Numbered from the stretch's first letter, positions 17,914 to 26,650 are shown. The stretch: DNA of 64,000 nucleotides from Stutzerimonas kunmingensis (GCF_002929225.1 NZ_PISM01000018.1:1-64000); one strand, 5' to 3'. The notes: a model not told the origin generated them from the sequence alone. A program made the numbers and translations.

Positions 17914-19403
17914 CCCCCTTCAGTCATGACCTGCGCAAGCCGTTCTTCGGTTTCACGGCAGCGGGTGAGCGCATCCTTAAATGCCGCAATGGCGTCGGGC
18001 AGTGGTGGGATGTCTTCTTGCAATGGCGGCAGGACATAGCGCGAAATGTTCAGCGTCCAGTCCTCGGCTTTGATCTCGTCGAGGCTGACCACGCGGACCG
18101 CGTCCTGCACATCGGCAAAGCCGCGATACCAACCGAGGATCTCGGCGGCGTGCTCTAGCTCCAGATAGTTTTGCGCGCGGCCCCGGCGGAACAGGCGTGA
18201 CGCGTCGGCGATCAGCACCTTCTTCTTGTGCTTGGCCGGCTTGCGCTTGCGCAGAACCAGGATGCACGCGGCCAGGCCGGTGCCGTAAAACAGATTGGGC
18301 GCCAACCCGATTACGGCCTCGACCAGATCCATCTCCAGCAGCTTCTGGCGGATGCTGCCTTCCACACCTTTGCGGAACAGGGCGCCCTGGGGCAGCACCA
18401 CGGCCATCCGGCCGCCGACGTCAGCCATTGACTTGACCATGTGCTGCACCCAGGCAAAGTCACCGCTGGATGAGGGCGGCAGGCCGGCAAAGTTGCGGCC
18501 GAAGGGATCGTTCAGCCACAAGTCCTCACCCCACTTTTCCAGCGAGAACGGGGGGTTGGCGATCACGCAGTCGAACGTGGCCAGCCTATCAACCTCGAAG
18601 AAGGCCGGGTTACGCAGCGTGTCGCCGCGCACCACCTGGAAGTCCTCGATCCCGTGAAGAAACAGGTTCATCCGCGCGATGGATGAGGTGGTGAGGTTTT
18701 TCTCCTGCCCGTAGAGCTTGCCCCAAAGTCGCTTCACGTCGCCGTGCATCTCTTTTACGTGCTGCACGGACGCTAGCAACATGCCACCAGTACCGCAGGC
18801 CGGATCGTAGATGGTCTCGGCCTCCTTGGGATCGAGCATGTCGATCATCAGCCGCACGACGCTGCGTGGGGTGTAGAACTCGCCGGCCTTCTTGTTGGTG
18901 GCGTCGGCGAACTTCTTGATCAGGTATTCGTAGGCGTCGCCAAGCAAATCCGAGTTGACGTTCTTGTTGCCCAACGGCAGCTTGGAGAAGTGCTCGATCA
19001 GGTCCTTGAGCAAGGCATCGGACAACCGCTCCTTATTCGACCACTGGGCATCGCCGAACACGCCATAAAGGGTGTCAGGGTTGGCCTTCTCGATCTCTCG
19101 CATAGCCCACTGCAATGCAGCCCCTACGTTGATCGATTTTTCACGCACGTGCTCCCAGTGGCAGTAATTCGGGATCTGGAATCGATGCGACTCAGGGAAC
19201 CAGCCGAGCTGGTCATCGCCGGTCTCGTCGACGATCTCCTGGTACTCCTCATCCCAAACGTCGCAGACACGCTTGAAGAACAGCAGCGGGAAGATGTAGG
19301 TCTTGAAGTCAGCCGCATCCACCGGGCCGCGAAGGATATTGGCGGACTCCCATAGGTGATTTTCGAGCTGACTAAGGGTTATTTTTTGGGTGCTCAAACG
19401 CAT
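17901..19403 (-). CDS. hsdM: Type I methyltransferase subunit, first HsdM
   Basis: A 500-residue N6-adenine methylase and first gene of the restriction operon. It has the N-terminal helical domain, SAM motif DPACGTGG (200-207) and catalytic NPPF (283-286). A phenylalanine in the fourth position is tolerated in the family, so there is no sign that it is inactive. Canonical type I systems use two copies of one HsdM; here two different ones are encoded in tandem and both are intact, which points to a heterodimeric M1-M2-S methylase. The start ATG follows an AT-rich stretch. Confidence 0.93.
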   Translation of the reverse strand: MRLSTQKITLSQLENHLWESANILRGPVDAADFKTYIFPLLFFKRVCDVWDEEYQEIVDETGDDQLGWFPESHRFQIPNYCHWEHVREKSINVGAALQWAMREIEKANPDTLYGVFGDAQWSNKERLSDALLKDLIEHFSKLPLGNKNVNSDLLGDAYEYLIKKFADATNKKAGEFYTPRSVVRLMIDMLDPKEAETIYDPACGTGGMLLASVQHVKEMHGDVKRLWGKLYGQEKNLTTSSIARMNLFLHGIEDFQVVRGDTLRNPAFFEVDRLATFDCVIANPPFSLEKWGEDLWLNDPFGRNFAGLPPSSSGDFAWVQHMVKSMADVGGRMAVVLPQGALFRKGVEGSIRQKLLEMDLVEAVIGLAPNLFYGTGLAACILVLRKRKPAKHKKKVLIADASRLFRRGRAQNYLELEHAAEILGWYRGFADVQDAVRVVSLDEIKAEDWTLNISRYVLPPLQEDIPPLPDAIAAFKDALTRCRETEERLAQVMTEGGWLK

Positions 19404-20141
19404 GGCTCTTCTATATCGATGCCGTCACACTGCGGCTTGTGTTCTTGCCTGGTATTCATCAATTTCTCGAACAGCAGCGCTGCTACATGTAGCCCGTGTG
19501 GGCGTCTGTTTCTCAATAGCCGGCGTGACGGCCCACTCCTATCTGCGAAAGCTGCAGACTTAGGGCGAGCGCTCGGGCAGCGATACCGACCTGGACACTA
19601 ATTAGCCCAGCAGGCTATTTCAGCATCACCAGCTGTACAGCGGTCGCGCGCCAGACGACGCTGGCTACCAGTTTCGGGCATCAAATTTGGCCGTGCCGGG
19701 ATTATGCACTAGCGGGGGGTTGAGGCGGAGGAGACATAGGTTCATTTAGATCGGGCGAACCGTTGTCCGCTATCAGCCTAGGGCACATCGTTCTGCTTCA
19801 CGCCCCACCCCATGGCTATGCATTAACAATGGCCGCGGACAGGCGGTTTTTGATGCCACCAACCTCTAAACTTTTGGCTTACTCGGGCGATAAAGCCCAC
19901 ATGATTAGGTGAAAAACACCGGCCAAAGAAACGGGTGGATTTTCTCCCCCGCCAGATCGAGGGGCCGCAATCGACAAGCCGCCGGGCTTTCAGAGATCAA
20001 GCGGCCCGCAAATTTCGGCGACGTGCACACTTCGCAAAAATCGCTCTTTCACGGACGGGCGCGAATGGAATCAACAAGACATGACCACTAAAAAGCTATG
20101 TGCTAGCAAGCAAGTCCTAAACCTTAACGTTTGGGATTGCT
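19404..20141. other. 738-base gene-free gap between two divergent defence operons
   Basis: No credible reading frame is present on either strand. The DNA separates the minus-strand restriction operon from the plus-strand CHAT/SLOG/TIR operon, so promoters for both must lie here; the run AAAAAGCTATGTGCTAGC around 20090 is the most promoter-like part near the plus-strand operon. No tRNA, terminator or repeat was identified. Confidence 0.5.
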
Positions 20142-20810
20142 ATGTCTGACTGCTTCGCTCTGCTGCTTTTGGAATCCCCTTGGTGGAACCCGAACATCAA
20201 CCCTACGCGAGCGTCTGCCCTCCCTTTTTTTCAAGGGCTAGAGCGGCTGCATGATTATTTCAACATTTACTATTCGACGTTTTACGACACAAGGGGCTTC
20301 GAGGTCGCACTCTCGCAGGACCTGATTCATACCCATGAAAAACGCCAGATTCTTTATATAGGTGCCCATGGCAACGAGACCAGCATTGCCAATGGCCGGG
20401 CCAGCACGCTTTTAGAGAAGGTTGCGCTTTACGGCGACAAGATCGAAGGGGTCATCGTCAGCAGTTGCTTGGTTGGCGCCCGGGAATCCAACCTCTGGGC
20501 ACCCATCCTGATCAACAAGACTCGCTGGATATTTGCCTACCGCCATGAGGTCGGTTGGCTTGATTCACTGTTCATCGAATTGGCATTGCTGGAGGCTTTG
20601 GCCCTAGCAGAAGAACACTACGCCGATGACCGAGAAATCCTCCTGCACACCTTTGCCGAGGCCCTAGCCAAGTTCAATCCAAAGATGCCATTAGGCAGCG
20701 CTGGGGAGCCACTGTCCGAGTGCATTTGCCTGATGCAACGGGCGAAGTACAAGCGCAATCCGGAAAACCTGACATCAGCTCTGATTGACCTTGCCTGGAG
20801 AGATCAATGA
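20142..20810 (+). CDS. Caspase/CHAT-like cysteine protease, first gene of candidate defence operon
   Basis: A 222-residue protein with the clan CD protease dyad. A hydrophobic strand ending in HG (ILYIGAHGNETS, His76) and a second strand ending in the nucleophile (GVIVSSCLVGA, Cys109) are placed as in caspases and CHAT proteases. There is no signal peptide or TM helix, so it should be cytosolic. Such proteases in bacterial conflict systems act as effectors that cleave host proteins once a sensor is triggered; the substrate here is unknown. It overlaps the SLOG gene by ATGA, so translation of the two is coupled. The fold call rests on two motifs only. Confidence 0.7.
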   Translation: MSDCFALLLLESPWWNPNINPTRASALPFFQGLERLHDYFNIYYSTFYDTRGFEVALSQDLIHTHEKRQILYIGAHGNETSIANGRASTLLEKVALYGDKIEGVIVSSCLVGARESNLWAPILINKTRWIFAYRHEVGWLDSLFIELALLEALALAEEHYADDREILLHTFAEALAKFNPKMPLGSAGEPLSECICLMQRAKYKRNPENLTSALIDLAWRDQ

Positions 20811-22465
20811 CATTCGGCCCAATTCCTGTCGTACTAGCCACCAGTGGCCATCGCGATTTATTGGATACAGAAATCACCTCGATTCGCGAGGCGCTGCATG
20901 CAGAGTTCACAGCACTACGCAAGCAATACCCTGGCACACGCTTTCAATTATTGAACGGCCTTGCCGAGGGTGCCGATTGGCTAATCGCTGAGATAGCACT
21001 GGAGCATCGCATCGAGCTGATGGCCGTATTGCCCATGCCCCAAGCGGAGTACGAACGGGATTTCTCTACACCCGAAACACTTGCGAAATTTCGACTACTT
21101 CTGAGCAAAGCTGCCGAAGTACAGGTAGCCCCCATGCCGAGATATCTCGCTTGCGATTCATCACGTGATGCGAGTTACCAGGCTCTGGGAATATGCCTAG
21201 CTCAGCAAGCACAGCGTCTCTATGCGTTGTGGGACGGTAGTACGGAAAATTCCTTGCCCGGTGGAACCGCCGATGTTGTACGGCTTTGTCGTGAAGGCAT
21301 CGAGAGCGAAGACAATCCGCTGGCACAGCCGGAAACCTGCCAAGTTCGGCATCTGCGCTGCAATAGAAAAAAGAATCCACTGGCCTATACGGCCGAAGAT
21401 GCCAGCAGCTGGGCCCCCACAATTACTGATGCCGCTATCGGCACACGCAAGTGCTGGAGTGAAATATTCCAGTCCATAGAAGATTTCAACCAGGCAGCAA
21501 TAAAGATTCAGGAAGCAGCACCTCACGAGATAGTCGAAAGCCGTCAGTGGTTGACTGGTGAAGCAAATTACCCTTCTGTCATCGAATCCAGTTTACAGAC
21601 GTTCGCCATTGCCGATGCTCTGTCCCGTAGCAAGCAAAAGCAACGCAGTACCACCCTGTGGCTGCTCAGTCTGCTTGTTTTTCTGTCTATTTTTTTCCAG
21701 CAATTGCATCTGGGACCAGACATGCAATGGTACTGGCTGACCTTACATATTGGTTTTGGCCTTATTGCCTTCGCCAGCTACCGCGCATTTTTCAGCGGCA
21801 CACGTAACAGCGAAGCTCAATACATGGACTGGCGCGCACTAGCGGAGGGATTACGCGTACAAGCCTGTTGGCAGGCTGCTGGCATAGACGAGTGCGCAAG
21901 CAAATATTACCTGAGTAGTCAAAACGATGAGCTAGGCTGGATTCGTTATGCTATTCAAAATATTACCAAAACAGGGAATACCGCCTTAACAGACTGCGAT
22001 TTCCCATGGGTAAAATCGCATTGGCTGGAGGATCAGAAAAAGTTCTTTTTGAGCGGAGGAAGCAGCGCAGCTAGTAAACAGCAGAAAGTTATAAAGTGGA
22101 TGCTATATAGCCGCTTTCTGTTCTTTGCAGGCGGCACTACCACTCTGCTACTCCTGCTTAAATCAATTGCCAGCGTCCCATCTCAACTCCTACCCTGGCT
22201 AACGCTATTTGCCGCCATCCTTTTCGTTCTGGCTGCAATCTGCCGCAACCATTCAAACCTGATGGCTTATGAAGAAGATGCCAACAGATATCAAAAAATG
22301 GGAAACTTGTTCGACCGCGCGATCATCGTGCTGAATCAGCATATTGAAGCAGGAAACTCCGAATCAGCCAGAAGCATTCTGAAACTCATAGGTAAAGAGG
22401 CACTTGCCGAGAACGGCGAATGGCTACTGCTACACCGCCAACGTAAGTTTGAGCTACCCACTTAA
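20807..22465 (+). CDS. SLOG-domain nucleotide sensor fused to four TM helices
   Basis: A 552-residue protein. The N-terminal Rossmann-like region has SGHRDL (13-18) and the LNGLAEGADWLIAE loop (49-62), plus a C-terminal extension with a PGGTADVVRL block (about 151-160), as in SLOG/LOG-type nucleotide-binding sensors. After a linker come four hydrophobic helices (about 283-300, 308-328, 434-452, 460-480). Between the pairs is YMDWRALAEGLRVQACW (339-355), which resembles SLATT/DUF4231 effector proteins. The layout suggests a receptor that binds a nucleotide signal and acts on the membrane. It overlaps the protease gene and precedes the TIR gene by 11 bases. Confidence 0.75.
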   Translation: MTFGPIPVVLATSGHRDLLDTEITSIREALHAEFTALRKQYPGTRFQLLNGLAEGADWLIAEIALEHRIELMAVLPMPQAEYERDFSTPETLAKFRLLLSKAAEVQVAPMPRYLACDSSRDASYQALGICLAQQAQRLYALWDGSTENSLPGGTADVVRLCREGIESEDNPLAQPETCQVRHLRCNRKKNPLAYTAEDASSWAPTITDAAIGTRKCWSEIFQSIEDFNQAAIKIQEAAPHEIVESRQWLTGEANYPSVIESSLQTFAIADALSRSKQKQRSTTLWLLSLLVFLSIFFQQLHLGPDMQWYWLTLHIGFGLIAFASYRAFFSGTRNSEAQYMDWRALAEGLRVQACWQAAGIDECASKYYLSSQNDELGWIRYAIQNITKTGNTALTDCDFPWVKSHWLEDQKKFFLSGGSSAASKQQKVIKWMLYSRFLFFAGGTTTLLLLLKSIASVPSQLLPWLTLFAAILFVLAAICRNHSNLMAYEEDANRYQKMGNLFDRAIIVLNQHIEAGNSESARSILKLIGKEALAENGEWLLLHRQRKFELPT

Positions 22466-22476
22466 GGGACTAAACA

Positions 22477-23505
22477 GTGAACGACATTTTTATCAGCTAT
22501 CGCCGAGAAGGGGGCGCCACCACGGCGAGACTAATATGCAAAGCACTTGAAGAAAAAAAATTCAGGTGTTTTTTCGATAGCGAGTCTTTGAGCTTCGGAA
22601 GTTTCGCAGATAACATCAAGGATAACCTAAGAAACTCACCCAACTTTATACTTATTGTGACTCCCGGATCGTTAGACCGCTGTATCTCTAAGGATGACTG
22701 GGTGCGCCAAGAAATTGCTATGGCGCTTGAACTCTACAAATCTCAGAAAATCCGGAGAATCATTCCCATCTTTGCCAACGGCGTGACTGGTTTTCCAGCA
22801 AACCTGCCATCCGACATAAGCGCTATTGCAGAGCAAAATGCAATCGAGCTTAACCACAAAGACTTTGAGGCGAACTTTTCTCGCCTAATAGAACGTATCT
22901 ATCACGAAAAACGCGACCAGTTACTTAACTATTTTCTTGACCAGCATGGGGAAATGGATTCTCAAGACCTAGAATTACTCCATGACACATTCAAAAACTG
23001 CCTATCACCAACCCAACAAATGCAAGCACTTAAAAGCAGTATAAAAATGCATTGGGATGGAAACCCTAGGATCCTGCTCGATGATTACTACGATAGTTTT
23101 CTTCGAGAACTATGCCGGATGCTGAACCTTAACCAAGAGGGAGGCAAAGAGACCATCTTAAATCGCATTGAGCAGTGGCTTATTAACGAGCAGCACGAAG
23201 ACTCCCACGCGACAGTAAGCCAGAAGATATTGGAATGTTATATCAATGAAGCTTCTTGGAAATTAGGAAGCCTTTGCGAGCAGCTAGATATTAAGGTTGA
23301 CAGGCGCTCCCCCTCCAAGATGAGGCAAACATTATCCAATAGATTGAAACTAGAATTAGACTTCGCCTCACTACCCATTCAGCACTTGAAAGCTATAGCA
23401 GGTGCAGCCTTAGGCGAAGACAGAATAGAAATGTGTAGAAAGCAAGAACTCGTAGATCTACTTACTGATACTTATCAGCGTGGTCGCAGTGAAACGGATT
23501 GTTAA
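22477..23505 (+). CDS. TIR-domain protein (predicted NADase or nucleotide-signal enzyme)
   Basis: A 342-residue protein with an N-terminal TIR domain (about 1-140): IFISYRREGGATTARLIC, RCFFDSESLSFG, FILIVTPGSL, and WVRQEIAMAL with the catalytic-type Glu79. The C-terminal 200 residues are helical and look like repeated small association domains, with no clear enzyme motif. It starts at a GTG. The DNA is visibly richer in A and T than the neighbouring genes, so it may have a different history from the rest of the operon. In defence systems TIR domains degrade NAD+ or make signalling nucleotides; here the adjacent SLOG protein is a natural receiver (inference). Confidence 0.85.
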   Translation: MNDIFISYRREGGATTARLICKALEEKKFRCFFDSESLSFGSFADNIKDNLRNSPNFILIVTPGSLDRCISKDDWVRQEIAMALELYKSQKIRRIIPIFANGVTGFPANLPSDISAIAEQNAIELNHKDFEANFSRLIERIYHEKRDQLLNYFLDQHGEMDSQDLELLHDTFKNCLSPTQQMQALKSSIKMHWDGNPRILLDDYYDSFLRELCRMLNLNQEGGKETILNRIEQWLINEQHEDSHATVSQKILECYINEASWKLGSLCEQLDIKVDRRSPSKMRQTLSNRLKLELDFASLPIQHLKAIAGAALGEDRIEMCRKQELVDLLTDTYQRGRSETDC

Positions 23506-23508
23506 GCG

Positions 23509-24816
23509 ATGCATCTAGACCAAGCCAAAATCGCCCTGATGCACCTGCTCGATCTGCTGATAACCGGCGGGCTGGACGAACGATTCACTCGGGCCAACCC
23601 CAAACTGCCGCATTCACTGGTGCGGCTAACGCTGGGTTGGCTGTTTCCTATGCTCGACTTCGTGATGACCGGCGACCGGCAGATACGCTCGCGGCACCAG
23701 GAGTTCATCAACACCATCCTGGCTAATGACCTCACCGTGAAGGAGCTGAATCTGGCTGATGGCGCACTGCGCGACCAGCAGCTCCCATTCGACCCGCAGG
23801 TGTTGCCGGCTTTTTTGCTGATCGCTGAGCGCTTGCAGCCGAGGTTCTGCGAGGAGGCTTACAGCTGCTTGGACGATCTGATCCAGGCAGCAGTGGCCTG
23901 GGATGGTGACAAGACGCCCCAGGACATGGATAGGGCGGAGCAGGTGCTGGAGCCGATTCGCAAACACTTCGAGCTGGAAGCCGAGCCAAGCTCCAGCCAC
24001 TCACCGATGGCGCCCGGCGAAGCCCTAAAAGAGCTGGAGAGCCTAGTTGGCCTGGAGGGAGTGAAGCGCGAGGTGCGCAACAGCGTGAATTTCGCCCGCT
24101 ACATCCTCAACCGCAAGGAGAACGGCCTGCCGGTGCCGCCGGTTTCCATGCATATGGTGTTCACCGGCAATCCAGGCACAGGCAAAACCACGGTGGCCCG
24201 GTTGATAGCTGACATCTACCGCGACATCGGCTTACTACGCAAAGGCCATCTGGTGGAAACCGACCGCTCGGGATTGATCGGGCAGTACCTTGGCCAGACG
24301 CCCGGGCTTGTCCGCGGGGTAGTAGAAAGCGCCTTCGGTGGCGTGCTTTTCATCGACGAAGCCTATGCGTTGGTCAAGAACGCCCACGAGACTGATTACG
24401 GGCACGAAGCAATCGCCACCCTGCTCAAACTGATGGAAGACCACCGCGACGACCTTATCGTGATTGTGGCGGGATATACCGAGGAAATGCGGACGTTCAT
24501 CGACTCGAACCCCGGTCTGAAGTCGCGCTTTACCCGTTACATCCAGTTCGACGATTACGAACCCGCGGACTTGCTGCAAGTCTTCCGTCGCCTATGCGAC
24601 AGACACGAACTGCGCTTTCGTGCTGAGGCCTGGCACAAGAGCCGCCAGACCATAAAGAACCGCTGGGAATCGCGCGGCGACCATTACGGCAACGCACGGG
24701 AAATGAGGACGTTCTTCGAGGAGGTGATGCAAGCCCACGCTAACCGGCTGTCCCAAATCGATAACCCCAGCCGCGATCAACTTCGCACCCTGACGCCGGA
24801 GGACATTCCCGGATGA
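23509..24816 (+). CDS. CbxX/CfqX-type AAA+ ATPase
   Basis: A 435-residue protein. Residues 1-165 form a helical domain with no recognised fold (a TerB-like helical bundle is possible). Residues 170-430 are an AAA+ module of the CbxX/CfqX/SpoVK type: Walker A GNPGTGKT (220-227), Walker B VLFIDEAYAL (279-288), pore-like QYLGQT and the sensor LKSRFTR. Relatives remodel protein complexes (rubisco activase CbbX, EccA of type VII secretion), so this one may assemble or activate the protease and membrane proteins encoded beside it. It starts three bases after the TIR stop and overlaps the next gene by ATGA. Confidence 0.88.
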   Translation: MHLDQAKIALMHLLDLLITGGLDERFTRANPKLPHSLVRLTLGWLFPMLDFVMTGDRQIRSRHQEFINTILANDLTVKELNLADGALRDQQLPFDPQVLPAFLLIAERLQPRFCEEAYSCLDDLIQAAVAWDGDKTPQDMDRAEQVLEPIRKHFELEAEPSSSHSPMAPGEALKELESLVGLEGVKREVRNSVNFARYILNRKENGLPVPPVSMHMVFTGNPGTGKTTVARLIADIYRDIGLLRKGHLVETDRSGLIGQYLGQTPGLVRGVVESAFGGVLFIDEAYALVKNAHETDYGHEAIATLLKLMEDHRDDLIVIVAGYTEEMRTFIDSNPGLKSRFTRYIQFDDYEPADLLQVFRRLCDRHELRFRAEAWHKSRQTIKNRWESRGDHYGNAREMRTFFEEVMQAHANRLSQIDNPSRDQLRTLTPEDIPG

Positions 24817-25181
24817 GCCGCGAGCTACTGAAAACGAGCCTGCGGCACACGCATGCCTATATCGATGCCTATGGCGTCAATCTGCTGCAACACGTAGAAG
24901 TGCTTTTCCGGCAGGCGCTGGAAAAGCTCGAAGACACTGATGAAACGGACGAAGACGACGAGCAAGACGGTCTATCGGTCCACTTCGAGGCTGTCGCTGA
25001 ACCCGCCGTGGCGGTAGCGCGGCCGATAGCTCCAAATCCGACCAGTACACCAGTACCCAAGCAAGAGCCAACCTTACCAGAGCAAATATTCATACCTGTT
25101 GCCGGATGGCATTTCTACCTACCAGCTACAGTCGCTGCCGTGGCAGTCGCCGTCTTTTTGGTGTGGGTTTTACTGTCATGA
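24813..25181 (+). CDS. Small tail-anchored membrane protein of the candidate system
   Basis: A 122-residue protein of unknown family. It has a helical N-terminus (about 1-40), a strongly acidic stretch (EDTDETDEDDEQD, about 40-52), a Pro/Ala-rich linker and one C-terminal TM helix (FYLPATVAAVAVAVFLVWVLLS). The body would face the cytoplasm with the tail in the membrane. Its start overlaps the AAA+ gene and its stop overlaps the next start (both ATGA), so it is a fixed part of the operon. It may be the adaptor that brings the ATPase to the membrane (inference). Confidence 0.7.
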   Translation: MSRELLKTSLRHTHAYIDAYGVNLLQHVEVLFRQALEKLEDTDETDEDDEQDGLSVHFEAVAEPAVAVARPIAPNPTSTPVPKQEPTLPEQIFIPVAGWHFYLPATVAAVAVAVFLVWVLLS

Positions 25182-25771
25182 ATCGAAGGCATCGTCGTTC
25201 CGTATATGGCAAAACCTATACGGTTGTGGATATCTGGCATGCTATTCGGACGACCTTCGGTTGCTGGCTGGCCATGCTGATCGGCCTGTGCCTGACCGGT
25301 ACATTACTGGTTCTGCTCCTGCTGAGCGATTTCAGACCAGCACTCTGGGTCGGTATCTGGTTCTGCGGCAGCGTCATTGCGGCCAGCGTATTTGGCTGGC
25401 GAGTCTGGCAGGCCCAGTCAGCTGGCATCCGCATCGACCCGGTATCCGCGGCGCTAAGTTTCAGCGCCGACGATCTGGAAAACAGCCTGCATGACATTCT
25501 CAGCCTACGGCGTTTCTTCGACCACGCCAATCGCATTCAGATTGCCATCGACGATATCCAACGGCTGGACAACGATACACAGCGAGTAGGACAAGGACGC
25601 AACCGCCGCAGACGCTACGGGCTGAATCTGTCCGGCGACTTCGGTTCCTACCAATTGATGTTCAGCCACAAGCAAAAAAGGGATGAATGTCGGGCCTTGC
25701 TCGTACAGGTCATCCGCCGTGCCAAGGGGCGGGCTCCATCGTTTGATCCCAACATCGCGTTTCCTGAGTGA
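25178..25771 (+). CDS. Two-TM membrane protein of the candidate system
   Basis: A 197-residue protein of unknown family. The start is taken at the ATG overlapping the preceding stop (MNRRHRRSVYGKTYTVVDIW), not at the upstream in-frame ATG at 25106. A basic N-terminus is followed by two close hydrophobic segments (about 28-45 and 50-66), then a soluble domain of about 125 residues containing SFSADDLENSLHDILSLRRFFDH. The gene lies between two other membrane-protein genes in the same operon. No catalytic motif is visible. Confidence 0.7.
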   Translation: MNRRHRRSVYGKTYTVVDIWHAIRTTFGCWLAMLIGLCLTGTLLVLLLLSDFRPALWVGIWFCGSVIAASVFGWRVWQAQSAGIRIDPVSAALSFSADDLENSLHDILSLRRFFDHANRIQIAIDDIQRLDNDTQRVGQGRNRRRRYGLNLSGDFGSYQLMFSHKQKRDECRALLVQVIRRAKGRAPSFDPNIAFPE

Positions 25772-25780
25772 CATCCATTC

Positions 25781-26479
25781 ATGAGTAGAAAGAAGAAACA
25801 AGAAAGCAATCCTGCTGGCCTAGTCATTATGCTCGTCGGATGGTTGGTTTTCCTTTTCACCCTTCTGGCCACATCCTTCATATGGCTGGGCTGGCTCATC
25901 AGCGAACTGCTTTACGCCAGACACCCACGTGTCCCTGATGAATCGGACGTCCTCCTGGATATGGAGGAAGAGCACGAATTTTCCGAGAACCTGGAGCGCA
26001 CCCAAGCAATAGAAGCTCGACTGGAGCAGATCGACTCCGAAGGTCAGCAACTGCGTCGCCGCAAAGACGGACTTTTTCACGCTGGAAGCGCACTGGGTGC
26101 CACACTAAATGCAGAAATTGCCGAACTGGTAGAGGAGCGTAGCGGTTGTCAGGCTATTTGCCATGAACTGTTGCAACTGCCTGCCGAGCGCATACGGCAA
26201 TGGTCCGCCCCCCTTGGCCGCCTGCTTGGCTTTCGCTGGGCCATCTCGACTTACGTTAGCTGCTTGGCTTATGGGGTCATCCTGGCTCCCTCCTCCGCCG
26301 TCGCCCTGCATGATGTAGTCCTTCGCAACTTGGGCGAATACCTGCCGGCACTGTCCTTCCCCCTTTACGGTGCCATGGCGCTGTCCAGCATCGTAGCGGT
26401 ATGCGCAGGCGGTGCGGCCTACCTATTTTATAACCGCTATTTCTACAATCACTATGCGGCTCAATTCGAGGCGCACTAA
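25781..26479 (+). CDS. Multi-TM membrane protein, last gene of the candidate system
   Basis: A 232-residue protein of unknown family. It has an N-terminal TM helix (AGLVIMLVGWLVFLFTLLATSFIWLGWLI), a coiled-coil-like region (about 55-135, with ARLEQIDSEGQQLRRRKDGLF), and two or three C-terminal hydrophobic segments (about 155-175, 185-225). It starts nine bases after the previous stop. The arrangement of membrane helix, coiled coil and C-terminal membrane bundle would suit a regulated pore or a scaffold. It is the last gene before a duplicated block whose left edge lies about 130 bases downstream. Confidence 0.7.
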   Translation: MSRKKKQESNPAGLVIMLVGWLVFLFTLLATSFIWLGWLISELLYARHPRVPDESDVLLDMEEEHEFSENLERTQAIEARLEQIDSEGQQLRRRKDGLFHAGSALGATLNAEIAELVEERSGCQAICHELLQLPAERIRQWSAPLGRLLGFRWAISTYVSCLAYGVILAPSSAVALHDVVLRNLGEYLPALSFPLYGAMALSSIVAVCAGGAAYLFYNRYFYNHYAAQFEAH

Positions 26480-26492
26480 CAGACCGATAATA

Positions 26493-26650
26493 TGGCTGAG
26501 TTAGTAAGGCTCTCGCAAATGCCGAAGCCAGCTCAAGTCAATGCGCTACTCATCCCCCTTCTAACCGCGTTGGACGTACCGGGATTTAGGTTCGTTTACA
26601 GCAGACGAACCGGCAGGCGCAGGGTTGGGCTTCAGCCTCAGACCATTTAG
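26493..26650 (+). pseudogene. Possible truncated eighth gene of the candidate operon
   Basis: A 52-codon frame begins 14 bases after the previous stop (MAELVRLSQMPKPAQVNALL). Its first 40 codons read like a genuine protein start, then from about 26611 it runs into antisense DNA of the duplicated Sel1-like gene and stops. This is what would be seen if a downstream gene had been cut by the arrival of the repeat block. The ribosome site is weak and the evidence is modest. Confidence 0.3.

Noticed and set aside
19909-20091. A 60-codon plus-strand frame before the CHAT gene
   Set aside because: Basic low-complexity product, no ribosome site, and it lies in a likely promoter region.
20674-20937. 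An 87-codon minus-strand frame at the CHAT/SLOG junction
   Set aside because: It is antisense to two coupled genes and has no start signal.
25099-25494. An alternative 131-codon frame overlapping the 197-residue membrane protein
   Set aside because: The other frame has two convincing TM helices and ATGA coupling at both ends; this one has neither.
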